Shown: positions 1-6,346 of the stretch, one piece after another
Layout of the letters: every line of letters begins with the position of its first letter
Numbering within the stretch: the stretch's first letter is position 1
Assembly (NCBI GenBank): GCA_052387235.1
Contig: JBQTJJ010000110.1
Coordinates: forward strand, 1-9,307
Reading direction: 5' to 3'
Origin: JBQTJJ01 sp052387235
GTDB taxonomy: Bacteria; Actinomycetota; Acidimicrobiia; Acidimicrobiales; GCA-2861595
DNA: 9,307 nt
Position numbers and translations under genes: made by a program
Notes under the pieces: generated by a model
Told to the model about the DNA's origin: nothing
The model's database searches: none
The model's input: the letters and a program-made list of their open reading frames with translations, nothing else

Positions 1-13
1 CGGCGGCGGCCCC

Positions 14-829
14 TCAGGGCCCTCCCAGCCGGCGGGTGGTGGACTCCACCTCGACGTCGAGGGTGCCCGGGACCGGGACGCCGTCCACCCCGGCCGGCGG
101 GAACAGGGTCACGCCGTAGCGTCCCCGGGTGCGGGCACGGACCGAGTGCACCAGGTGGTCGTCGAGGTCGTAGGCGACCTCGGCCCGGGTGCGCAGCGTC
201 CCCTGCAGCTCCAGGCGGCCGTCGGTATCGGCCGCCGTCCGCCGCACCGGCGTGCGGTAGCTGCTCTCCACCCGGGCCAGCCGCCGGCCGCCGGCCGCCT
301 GCAGCCTCACCAGCCTGCCCTCGCCCACCAGGCGGGCCGTGCCGGCCCGGGCCGGCCCCACCGCCTCGTCGTGGGTCCAGCGGTCACCGGGCCGGAGGGG
401 CCGGTCGGGCGGGGCCGCCGCCGCGGCGGGGAAGACCTCGGACAGGCCCAGGTCGGCGACGGCGCCGGCCGGCGAACCCTCCACCGGCTGCACCTCCACG
501 GCCTGGCCGGCCCGGTCGAAGCGGACGACGAACACGGCCTCGGCGTCGCTGTCCTCGGGCCGGAGGCGGACCTCGACCCGGCTCCCCTGCGGGCCCGAGT
601 CGAGCACCCGGTGGTCGGCCCGCAGGACGGTGTCGGTGACCCTCCGCCGGGACGCCTCGTCCCCGATGGTGGTGACCGTCCGCTCCCGCACCTCGATGCG
701 GTAGGTCGCCCGTTCCCCCGGCTGGGGCCGGAACGAAAGGCGCACGGTGTCGTCCCGGCAGCCGGCCGGGAGCACCGCCACCAGCAGCGCCGCCGCCAGC
801 GCGACGGGCCGGTACCGGGGAGGCGCCAT
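14..829 (-). CDS. Putative secreted lipoprotein of unknown function
   Basis: This 271-residue protein starts MAPPRYRPVALAAALLVAVL. A short basic stretch (R5, R7) and a hydrophobic core (about 9-20) are followed by Pro-Ala-Gly-Cys with the cysteine at 24, so export and lipid anchoring are likely. The lipobox is imperfect because Pro sits at -3, where Leu is usual. The mature part has no membrane segment. It looks like alternating beta-strand sequence, with an RPGDRWT stretch near residue 150 of the kind seen in some secreted actinobacterial proteins of unknown function. I do not recognise the family with confidence. The ATG is the only good start: an in-frame stop lies three codons upstream, and a TACGGT hexamer ends 8 nt before it. 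The gene is divergent from otsB with 48 bp between start codons. Coding is certain enough; function is unknown. Confidence 0.8.
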   Translation of the reverse strand: MAPPRYRPVALAAALLVAVLPAGCRDDTVRLSFRPQPGERATYRIEVRERTVTTIGDEASRRRVTDTVLRADHRVLDSGPQGSRVEVRLRPEDSDAEAVFVVRFDRAGQAVEVQPVEGSPAGAVADLGLSEVFPAAAAAPPDRPLRPGDRWTHDEAVGPARAGTARLVGEGRLVRLQAAGGRRLARVESSYRTPVRRTAADTDGRLELQGTLRTRAEVAYDLDDHLVHSVRARTRGRYGVTLFPPAGVDGVPVPGTLDVEVESTTRRLGGP

Positions 830-837
830 GGCCCATC

Positions 838-843
838 ACCGTA
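838..843 (-). promoter_or_regulatory. -10-like element TACGGT for the lipoprotein gene
   Basis: On the minus strand TACGGT fits the actinobacterial TANNNT -10 pattern and ends 8 nt before the ATG at 829. No Shine-Dalgarno sequence is seen, so the mRNA would have a leader of only about 0-4 nt. No convincing -35 is present. Inferred from sequence and spacing only. Confidence 0.4.
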
Positions 844-866
844 CGTGGCGCCTGCCGGGCCCGAGG

Positions 867-872
867 TACGGT
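867..872 (+). promoter_or_regulatory. -10-like element TACGGT for otsB
   Basis: TACGGT ends 5 nt before the GTG start at 878, the spacing expected when transcription begins at or next to the start codon. There is no Shine-Dalgarno sequence upstream of the GTG. The same hexamer serves the divergent lipoprotein gene about 24 bp away on the other strand. Confidence 0.42.
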
Positions 873-877
873 CGCCC

Positions 878-1672
878 GTGCCCGCGTCGCCCGAGGACCT
901 GCTCGACCCGCTGCGCGCCGCCCCGCAGCGGGCGGGAGTGCTGACCGACTTCGACGGCACCCTGGCCGCCATCGTGGAGGACCCCGGCCGGTCCCGGCCG
1001 CTGCCCGACGCGGTCGACGTGCTGCACCGCCTGGCCGCCGTCTACCGGCGGGTGGCGGTGGTGTCCGGCCGCCCCGCCTCGTTCCTCGCCACGCACCTGG
1101 AGCTGGCCGAGCGGGGCGGCGCCGGCGAGGGGCTCCTGGCGGTGGGGCTGTACGGGCTGGAGACGGCCCACGGCGGCCAGGTGACCACCGATCCGCGCGC
1201 CGCCGAGTGGCGGGCCGTGATCGACGAGGTGGCGGCCCGGGCCGACGTGGACGCCCCGGCCGGCGTGCTGGTCGAGCGCAAGGGCCTGACGCTGACCCTG
1301 CACTACCGCAGCGCGCCGCACCGGGCCGGCTGGGTCGAGGGCTACGGCGCCGAGCAGGCGGCCCGCACCGGCCTCCTGCTCCACCCGGCCAAGATGTCGT
1401 CGGAGCTGCGCCCGCCCCTGGCCGTGGACAAGGGCACCGTGGTCGAGCGCCTGGCCGCCGGGCTCGGCGCCGTCTGCTTCCTCGGCGACGACGTCGGGGA
1501 CCTGCCGGCCTTCGAGGTGCTGGACCGCCTGCGGGCCACCGGCGTGTCCACCGTGAAGGTCGGCGTTCGCAGCGCCGAGGCGCCCCCCGAGATGCTCGAT
1601 GCGGCCGACCTGGTGGTGGACGGCCCGGAGGGGGCGCTGGCCGTCCTCAGCGCCCTGCTGGCGTCCCCGTAG
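878..1672 (+). CDS. otsB: Trehalose-6-phosphate phosphatase (OtsB, HAD superfamily)
   Basis: OtsB removes phosphate from trehalose 6-phosphate to give trehalose, the second step of the OtsA-OtsB pathway in the cytoplasm. The 264-residue protein has the HAD signatures in order: DFDGT at 24-28 (D24 the expected nucleophile, D26 the acid/base), SGRP at 63-66, the family's GLYGLE near 90-95, a Lys in a KGLTLTLHYR stretch (K135), K185 in DKGT, and the metal-binding GDDVGD at 203-208 followed by LPAF. Its length is normal for bacterial OtsB. The open frame runs far upstream, but that part is antisense to the lipoprotein gene and unlike OtsB; the GTG at 878 places DFDGT at the usual distance from the N-terminus and follows a -10-like hexamer. 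It converges with otsA and the two coding ends overlap by 26 bp. The separate, opposed arrangement implies that the two pathway genes are not co-transcribed. Confidence 0.93.
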   Translation: MPASPEDLLDPLRAAPQRAGVLTDFDGTLAAIVEDPGRSRPLPDAVDVLHRLAAVYRRVAVVSGRPASFLATHLELAERGGAGEGLLAVGLYGLETAHGGQVTTDPRAAEWRAVIDEVAARADVDAPAGVLVERKGLTLTLHYRSAPHRAGWVEGYGAEQAARTGLLLHPAKMSSELRPPLAVDKGTVVERLAAGLGAVCFLGDDVGDLPAFEVLDRLRATGVSTVKVGVRSAEAPPEMLDAADLVVDGPEGALAVLSALLASP

Positions 1673-3095
1673 CCGCGGCGGGCGTGGCGACGACCCGGCC
1701 CACGTCGGGATCGGCCCGGTCGGCGGTGGCCGCCGCCAGCTGGTCGTCGAGCCAGTGCTGCGGCGTGCGCCGGGCGACGCGCTCCCGCAGCCGCCGGGCC
1801 CGCCCGGCCCGCTCGTCGTCGCCCATCTCCAGGGCGGTGGCAAGGACGTCGGCGGTGCCGGCGACGTCGAAGGGGTTGACGCCGAGGGCGCTGGCGCCCA
1901 GCTGGTCCCAGGCCCCCGCCTCCCGGCTCAGGGCCAGGACCCCGTCCCGGCGGTTCAGCAGCGGGCCCTCGCACGCCACCAGGTTCAGCCCGTCGCGCAC
2001 GGGGTTCACCAGCAGCACGTCGTAGCGGAGGAGGGCGGCCACCGACTGGGGGAACGAGTCGCACACGTCCAGCACGATCGGCGTCCACGTGGGCGTGGCC
2101 CAGGTGTTGTTGATCCGCTCCACCAGCGACTCCACCTCGCTGCGGTAGGCCAGGTACTCGGGCAGGCCGCCCCGGGAGGGGTAGACGTAGGCCACGAAGA
2201 CCACCCGCTCGCGCCACTCCGGTCGAGACGCCAGCAGGTCCTCGTAGGCGAGGAAGCCCCGGAGCAGGTTCTTGGAGAGCTCCACCCGGTCGACCCGCAC
2301 GACGAGGCGGCGGTCGCCCACCAGCTCGTCCAGGGTGGCCAGCTCGGCCGCGCACTCGGGGGAGGCGGCCACCGCCTCCAGGTCGGCGGCGTCCACGGAC
2401 GCGGGGGAGACGAAGGTGCGGGGCGCGACGCCCAGCACGTCGTGGATGCAGGCCTCGAAGGCGGACGCCCACCGGGTGGCGTGGAAGCCGCAGGCGGTGT
2501 AGCCGGCCATGCCCCGCAGCAGCTGGTGGACGACCGGGTCGGGCAGCACCCGCAGCACCGACGGCTCGCAGAACGGCGTGTGGTGGAAGTAGGCGGTGCA
2601 GAGGTCGGGCCGGAGCCGGGCCAGCTCGGCGCCGACCAGCGGCAGGTGGTAGTCGTGCACCAGCACCGTGGCCTCGTTGTGGGCCTCGCCGGCCACCGCC
2701 TCGGCGAAGGCCCGGTTCACGTCGACGAAGGTGTCCCAGGCGGCGTGCCAGCGCCGGTCGATGCGGGGCCGGCGGGGCAGGTCGAACAGGTTGTGGTTGA
2801 TGAACCAGAGGGTGGCGTTGGCGATGACGTCGTAGAACTGGCGGTAGGCGTCGGGCTCGATGACCAGGCTGCGCAGCCGGAAGCCCTCCGCCTCCACCAC
2901 GCCCGTGGCCGCGGCCTGGCGGTCGGCGTCGGAGATGGCCGCCGCCACCCAGGTGGCGCCGGTGCCGGTGACCGCCGGCCCGAGGCTCGACACCAGCCCA
3001 CCCGCACCCCGCCGCGCCACCGGGGCGCCGTCCGGACCGGGGGCGAAGGAGAGCGGCCCCCGGTTCGAGACGATCACCAGATCCTGTTGGCCCAT
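1647..3095 (-). CDS. otsA: Trehalose-6-phosphate synthase (OtsA, GT20 family)
   Basis: OtsA transfers glucose from a nucleotide sugar to glucose 6-phosphate, forming trehalose 6-phosphate, the substrate of neighbouring OtsB. The 482-residue protein shows the GT-B layout: N-terminal VSNRGP (9-14) and the Gly-rich loop GAGGL (30-34), HDYH at 147-150, YFHHTPF (169-175), then in the C-terminal half DRVELSK, giving R270 and K275 with the same five-residue spacing as the Arg/Lys pair that binds donor phosphate in E. coli OtsA. RDGLNLV (367-373) and E376 follow, again with the known spacing. The DRVELSKN form resembles the version common in actinobacteria rather than the enterobacterial RLDYSKG. Residues after about 455 form a low-complexity tail, partly antisense to otsB. 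The ATG is correct because the conserved VSNRGP begins only eight residues later. Only 20 bp separate this start from the divergent glycerate kinase start. Confidence 0.94.
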   Translation of the reverse strand: MGQQDLVIVSNRGPLSFAPGPDGAPVARRGAGGLVSSLGPAVTGTGATWVAAAISDADRQAAATGVVEAEGFRLRSLVIEPDAYRQFYDVIANATLWFINHNLFDLPRRPRIDRRWHAAWDTFVDVNRAFAEAVAGEAHNEATVLVHDYHLPLVGAELARLRPDLCTAYFHHTPFCEPSVLRVLPDPVVHQLLRGMAGYTACGFHATRWASAFEACIHDVLGVAPRTFVSPASVDAADLEAVAASPECAAELATLDELVGDRRLVVRVDRVELSKNLLRGFLAYEDLLASRPEWRERVVFVAYVYPSRGGLPEYLAYRSEVESLVERINNTWATPTWTPIVLDVCDSFPQSVAALLRYDVLLVNPVRDGLNLVACEGPLLNRRDGVLALSREAGAWDQLGASALGVNPFDVAGTADVLATALEMGDDERAGRARRLRERVARRTPQHWLDDQLAAATADRADPDVGRVVATPAAATGTPAGR

Positions 3096-3103
3096 GCCGA
3101 TGG

Positions 3104-3109
3104 CACGAT
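3104..3109 (+). promoter_or_regulatory. -10-like element CACGAT for the glycerate kinase gene
   Basis: CACGAT keeps the two most important -10 bases (A at -11, T at -7) if transcription starts at the GTG at 3116, six nt downstream. No Shine-Dalgarno sequence fits in the 20-bp gap. The same hexamer appears at the expected -10 position before the SAM riboswitch. Confidence 0.35.
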
Positions 3110-3110
3110 A
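3105..3110 (-). promoter_or_regulatory. -10-like element TATCGT for otsA
   Basis: On the minus strand TATCGT matches TANNNT and ends 9 nt before the otsA ATG. The leader would be about 2-4 nt and lacks a Shine-Dalgarno sequence. The element overlaps the opposite-strand CACGAT of the glycerate kinase gene by five bases. No good -35 is visible, and it would lie inside the other gene. Confidence 0.42.
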
Positions 3111-3115
3111 CCCAA

Positions 3116-4129
3116 GTGCCGCACGTCGTCGCTGCGCCAGACAAGTTCCGGGGGACGGCGACCGCGGCCGAGGCCGCGGGCGCGGTGGCGGCGGCCGCGA
3201 CCGCGGCCGGATGGACGTGCGACCGTGCCCCGGTGGCCGACGGTGGGGAGGGGACGCTCGAGGCGGTGGGCGGGAGCGCCAGGCGGGCGCGGGTGAGGGG
3301 GCCGATGGGTGAGGCGGTGGAGGCCGAGTGGCGACTGCTGGCGCCGGCGCCGGGGGAGCCCGGCGGCCACCCGACGGCCGTCATCGAGATGGCCCGGGCC
3401 GCCGGGCTGGAGCTCACGGGTGGGCCGGAGTGGAACGACCCCATGCGGGCGTCCACCGAGGGGGTGGGGGACCTCGTCGCCGCCGCGCTGGCGGCCCGGG
3501 CCCGGCGGGTCGTGGTGGCGGTGGGCGGGTCGGCCACCACCGACGGCGGCCTCGGCTGCCTCACCGCGCTGGAGCCCCGCAGCCGGCTGGTCGGCGTGGA
3601 GCTGGTGGTGGCGTGCGACGTGACCACCACCTTCGTCGACGCGGCCGAGGAGTTCGCGCCCCAGAAGGGGGCCACGCCGGCTCAGGTGGCCCTGCTGCGC
3701 CGCCGCCTCGAGCGGCTGGCCCAGGTGTACCTCGACGATTACGGCGTCGACGTGCGCTCCCTCCCGGGGTCAGGAGCGGCGGGAGGCCTGGCCGGGGGCC
3801 TGGCCGCCATCGGCGCCCGGCTGGTGCCCGGGTTCGACTTCGTGGCCGACACCATCGACCTGGCCGAGCGCCTCGCGGGCGCCGACCTGGTGGTGGCGGG
3901 CGAGGGGTTCCTCGACGAGCACTCCTTCGAGGGCAAGGCGGTGGGTGGCGTGGTGGAGCTGGCCGAGGAGGAGGGCGTCCCCGTCCTGGTCGTGGTGGGG
4001 GAGTCGTTCGGACCCAGCCCCGTGCCAGTGGTCTCGCTGGTGGAGGCCTTCGGCCGGGAACGGGCCTTCACCGACACCCTGGGCTGCATCCGGGACGCGG
4101 TGGCCGCCCACCTGCGGGCGTTAGCCTGA
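3116..4129 (+). CDS. glxK: Glycerate kinase (type II, GlxK/GarK family)
   Basis: This family phosphorylates D-glycerate with ATP, mostly to 2-phosphoglycerate, feeding glycerate into lower glycolysis. The 337-residue protein carries the family's landmarks: APDKFRG at 7-13, VADGGEGT at 40-47, VGGSATTDGGLG at 136-147, a CDV stretch at 168-170, FAPQKGA at 180-186, PGSGAAGGLAGG at 217-228 and AGEGFLDEHSFEGK at 261-274. It is somewhat shorter than the roughly 380 residues typical of enterobacterial members, mainly in the middle and at the C-terminus. The GTG start puts the first motif at the usual place. It is divergent from otsA across 20 bp, and its stop codon lies 4 nt before the next gene, which nevertheless seems to have its own -10 element. 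Glycerate could come from glucosylglycerate breakdown, given gpgS nearby; that link is inference. Confidence 0.9.
   Translation: MPHVVAAPDKFRGTATAAEAAGAVAAAATAAGWTCDRAPVADGGEGTLEAVGGSARRARVRGPMGEAVEAEWRLLAPAPGEPGGHPTAVIEMARAAGLELTGGPEWNDPMRASTEGVGDLVAAALAARARRVVVAVGGSATTDGGLGCLTALEPRSRLVGVELVVACDVTTTFVDAAEEFAPQKGATPAQVALLRRRLERLAQVYLDDYGVDVRSLPGSGAAGGLAGGLAAIGARLVPGFDFVADTIDLAERLAGADLVVAGEGFLDEHSFEGKAVGGVVELAEEEGVPVLVVVGESFGPSPVPVVSLVEAFGRERAFTDTLGCIRDAVAAHLRALA
4122..4127 (+). promoter_or_regulatory. -10-like element TAGCCT for the AI-2E-family gene
   Basis: TAGCCT (TANNNT) sits inside the last codons of the glycerate kinase gene and ends exactly 6 nt before the GTG at 4134, ideal for a leaderless transcript. 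The stretch lacks a Shine-Dalgarno sequence. Read-through from the glycerate kinase gene is also possible. Confidence 0.4.
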
Positions 4130-4133
4130 TGGC

Positions 4134-5315
4134 GTGACCGAGCGCCTCCGCCGGGCCGGCCAGGTGTCCTGGGCCGTGGTCGGCGTGGCCGCCCTCCTCG
4201 GGGTGCTCGGCCTGGTGGCGTGGACGTTGCGGGTGATCTTCCCGCCGCTGGCGCTGGCCGGCGCCATCGTCTTCCTGTTGAACCCTGTGGTCACCGCCCT
4301 GCAGCACCGGGGCGTGCCCCGTGCCCTCGGGGCCGGGCTGGCCTACGCCGCCGTGCTCGGGGCCGTCGTGCTGGCCGGCGTGCTCATCTACCCGGTGGCC
4401 GCCGACCAGGCCAGGGAGCTGAACGACGAGTGGCCGCAGATCAAGGCGGAGGCCGAGGGCTGGATCGACGACCTGGCCGACGCCTCGGCCGGGACGTTCT
4501 TCGAGTTCACCCGCGAGGACATCGAGGGCGCCTTCAGCAACGACGACACCACCTTCCGCCAGCAGCTCGACCAGGCCCGCGACATCGGGCTGCGGATCTT
4601 CCACGTGCTGCTGATCCTGGTGCTGTCGCCGATCATCGCGTTCTACCTGCTGGTCGACGCGCCCCACGTGCGGCGGGTGATGGAGTCCCTCGTCCCGGGT
4701 CCGGCCAAGGCCGAGGTGTTGCACCTGGCCCACCGCTTGAACCGGGCCATCGGCGGGTTCTTCCGGGGCCAGCTCATGGTGGCCGCCATCGTCGGGGTGA
4801 TGTGCTCGGCCGGCCTGTTCGCCATCGGCCTCAAGTTCTGGTTCCTCGTGGGGATGATCGCCGGCCTGTTCAACATCATCCCCCTGATCGGGCCGTGGGT
4901 GGGGGGTGTGCCCGGCCTCGTCATCGCCATCACCACCGGCAGCCCGCTGCAGGCCGTCGGGGTGGTCGCGGTCATGGTGATCGCCCAGCAGGTCGACAAC
5001 CACTTCATCACGCCCCAGGTGATGCAGCGGGCCGTCCAGCTGCACCCGGCGGCGGTGATCCTGGCCCTCCTCGCCGGCGGGTCGCTCGGCGGGTTCTTCG
5101 GGCTGCTCATGGCCGTCCCCATCGCGGCCGTCCTGAAGATCATCGGCGGTCACGTGTGGCGCATCCACATCCTGGGGGAGCCGCTCGAGGCGGTGGCGTC
5201 CGAGGAGGACGCGGCCGAGGGCCCGGGCATCGTGGAGGACGTCGGCGGCGTGTTCGAGCCGGCCGGCGCCGACCGCCAGGACGCGCCCGTGGCCAGCGAG
5301 CCGCGCGGTCCCTAG
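4134..5315 (+). CDS. AI-2E family (PerM/YdiK-like) membrane transporter
   Basis: The 393-residue integral membrane protein belongs to the AI-2E transporter family (formerly UPF0118). Hydrophobic segments appear near residues 11-30, 33-50, 68-90, 155-175, 212-232, 236-265, 271-288 and 304-335. A soluble region of about 60 residues (90-150) follows the third segment, as in the family. Conserved signatures include FFRGQ (209-213), NIIPLIGPWVGG (247-258), the D288-N289 pair followed by TPQVM, and the C-terminal GGFFGLLMAVPIAAVLK. Residues after about 345 form an acidic, probably disordered cytoplasmic tail. Members have been linked to autoinducer-2 export, Na+/H+ exchange or unknown substrates, so the name is not a functional proof. 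It starts 4 nt after the glycerate kinase gene and ends 4 nt before the convergent gpgS stop. A role in exporting an osmolyte or balancing ions would suit the context but is speculative. Confidence 0.88.
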   Translation: MTERLRRAGQVSWAVVGVAALLGVLGLVAWTLRVIFPPLALAGAIVFLLNPVVTALQHRGVPRALGAGLAYAAVLGAVVLAGVLIYPVAADQARELNDEWPQIKAEAEGWIDDLADASAGTFFEFTREDIEGAFSNDDTTFRQQLDQARDIGLRIFHVLLILVLSPIIAFYLLVDAPHVRRVMESLVPGPAKAEVLHLAHRLNRAIGGFFRGQLMVAAIVGVMCSAGLFAIGLKFWFLVGMIAGLFNIIPLIGPWVGGVPGLVIAITTGSPLQAVGVVAVMVIAQQVDNHFITPQVMQRAVQLHPAAVILALLAGGSLGGFFGLLMAVPIAAVLKIIGGHVWRIHILGEPLEAVASEEDAAEGPGIVEDVGGVFEPAGADRQDAPVASEPRGP

Positions 5316-5319
5316 CGCC

Positions 5320-6165
5320 CTACGCCGTCTTGCGGCCCCCCGCCGGGCCGGCCACCAGGGCCGGGCACTCCGGTACGGGGTCACCCACCCCGGCCCGGTG
5401 CAGCACCGTGCGCAGGACGGCTTCCGACTGGGGGCCCAGCTCGGCCAGGGAGCGGTTGCGGTGCTCCCGCCGGCCCAGGTCCACCTGGGCCATGGCCGCC
5501 AGCCCGAAGCGGTCCGCCATGTCGATGACGAGGGCGACGTCGACGCCGTAGCCGCCGACGTACGGGACGGCTTCCAGGGCGGTCCGGCGGCCGGCGCACT
5601 CGCCTGCGAGGGGCTGTACCACCCCGGCCAGGGCCGGGAAGAAGGTGCGCAGGAGAGGCTTGGCCACCAGCTCCGTGACCCGGCCACCCTCGCCCGGCCG
5701 CCCGTGGAGGGGCCGCTCGTAGAAGCCCTTCACGAACACCACGGCGTCGTCGACCAACAGCGGTCCCAGCAGGCCAACCACGAACGACGGGCGGAACCCG
5801 CGGACGTCGGCGTCGCAGTAGGCGACCAGGTCCCCGCCCGCCGCGGCCAGGCCGGCCTGCATGGCCTCGCCCTTTCCCCGCCCGCCGCCGTCGACGACCC
5901 GGGCCCCGGCCCGGCGGGCCACCGCCGCGGTGGCGTCGGTGGAGCCGTCGTCGACCACGATGATCTCGTCCACCAGCCCGAGCCGGTCGCACAGCTGGCG
6001 GCGGACGGAGACGACGATGGCCTCCACCGTGGCCTCCTCGTCGCGGGCCGGCAGGCACAGCGTCACCGAGCGTCCGTGCTTGCCGGCAGCCAGGGCGACG
6101 GCGTCGAAGCCGGCGGCGGCGACGGTGACCGGGCCACGGCGGGGCGCGGGCGGGAGGGCGGTCAT
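5320..6165 (-). CDS. gpgS: Glucosyl-3-phosphoglycerate synthase (GpgS, GT81)
   Basis: GpgS transfers glucose from a nucleotide sugar to 3-phosphoglycerate, giving glucosyl-3-phosphoglycerate, the precursor of glucosylglycerate and, in mycobacteria, of methylglucose lipopolysaccharide. The 281-residue form shows a GT-A fold in order: LPARDEEATV (38-47), VDDGSTD (71-77), KGEA (98-101), the metal-binding DAD at 118-120, VKGFYERPL (145-153), GGRVTELVAKPLL (160-172), QPLAGE (184-189), GYGVDVALVID (205-215) and AQVDLGRREHRNR (226-238), where the late His is an expected metal ligand. The loop before KGEA and the segment before GGRVTEL are shorter than in M. tuberculosis GpgS. The frame could open at a TTG at 6219, but the ATG at 6165 is preferred because a -10-like hexamer lies 6 nt before it and the extra 18 residues match nothing known. 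No phosphatase partner gene of the GpgP type is visible. Confidence 0.9.
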   Translation of the reverse strand: MTALPPAPRRGPVTVAAAGFDAVALAAGKHGRSVTLCLPARDEEATVEAIVVSVRRQLCDRLGLVDEIIVVDDGSTDATAAVARRAGARVVDGGGRGKGEAMQAGLAAAGGDLVAYCDADVRGFRPSFVVGLLGPLLVDDAVVFVKGFYERPLHGRPGEGGRVTELVAKPLLRTFFPALAGVVQPLAGECAGRRTALEAVPYVGGYGVDVALVIDMADRFGLAAMAQVDLGRREHRNRSLAELGPQSEAVLRTVLHRAGVGDPVPECPALVAGPAGGRKTA

Positions 6166-6171
6166 GGGCCC

Positions 6172-6177
6172 ATCTTC
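6172..6177 (-). promoter_or_regulatory. Possible -10 element GAAGAT for gpgS
   Basis: On the minus strand GAAGAT keeps A at -11 and T at -7 relative to the ATG at 6165, with a 6-nt gap as in the other leaderless-type starts here. A weak purine run (GGGGAAG) in the same place could act as a poor ribosome site instead, so the two readings cannot be separated by eye. Confidence 0.28.
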
Positions 6178-6209
6178 CCCGATCCCGGCCCCAACGTCGG
6201 CCAGATGGT

Positions 6210-6239
6210 TTGCGTACAAGGCGGTGATGGGGCCACGAT
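6210..6239 (+). promoter_or_regulatory. Putative promoter of the SAM-riboswitch operon
   Basis: TTGCGT (6210-6215) and CACGAT (6234-6239) are separated by 18 bp, a plausible -35/-10 pair. The predicted transcription start near 6246 falls right at the 5' edge of the riboswitch P1 stem, which independently supports it. The -35 and spacing resemble the groEL promoter (TTGCGG, 18 bp). TACAAG at 6215-6220 is a competing -10. Confidence 0.45.
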
Positions 6240-6246
6240 GGAGCCG

Positions 6247-6339
6247 CCATCATCCAGAGCGGTCGAGGGGCCGGGCCCTGTGACACCGCGGCAACCATCG
6301 GGTTCCTCCCGTCAGGTGCCAATGCCCGGAACGATGAGG
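6247..6339 (+). ncRNA. SAM-I (S-box) riboswitch
   Basis: The leader contains the S-box core in order: AGAGCGG (6256-6262), GAGGG with a GC-rich arm ending GGGCCC, TGACACC, GGCAACC (6290-6296), a small CGGG/CCCG hairpin (P3), and AGGTGCCAA (6314-6322). P1 can form from TCATC (6250-6254) with GATGA (6333-6337) and may extend through CC (6247-6248) with GG (6338-6339) around a bulged A. These match the consensus of the SAM-I aptamer, which binds S-adenosylmethionine and lowers expression of methionine and sulfur genes. The 3' strand of P1 runs into the Shine-Dalgarno AGGAGG of the next gene, and no terminator hairpin with a T-run follows. Control is therefore most likely at translation: SAM binding stabilises P1 and hides part of the ribosome site. 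Confidence 0.9.
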
Positions 6340-6342
6340 AGG
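6337..6342 (+). promoter_or_regulatory. Shine-Dalgarno AGGAGG, partly inside riboswitch P1
   Basis: AGGAGG lies 4 nt before the TTG at 6347 and fixes this rare start codon. An in-frame TGA at 6335-6337 excludes anything further upstream, and no other start precedes the Cys cluster. Its first bases pair in the proposed P1 stem. Confidence 0.75.
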
Positions 6343-6346
6343 AAGC

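Noticed and set aside
1..13. Partial feature at the left edge
   Set aside because: Thirteen GC-rich bases before the lipoprotein stop codon; nothing can be supported.
146..877. Upstream extension of the otsB reading frame (about 244 codons)
   Set aside because: It is antisense to the lipoprotein gene, Pro/Gly/Arg/His-rich and unlike OtsB; the GTG at 878 fits both family length and the -10 element.
1342..3675. Very long minus-strand open frame (777 codons) across otsA
   Set aside because: It is a high-GC shadow frame: low-complexity composition, and otsA has full family motifs in the other frame.
5316..5319. Bidirectional terminator between the AI-2E gene and gpgS
   Set aside because: The gap is 4 bp and no clear hairpin was seen around it.
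4068..5687. 539-codon minus-strand frame antisense to the AI-2E gene
   Set aside because: Composition is typical of antisense shadows, and both strands are explained by recognisable genes.
6166..6219. TTG-start N-terminal extension of GpgS (18 residues)
   Set aside because: No family match; the ATG at 6165 has better promoter spacing. Kept as an alternative only.
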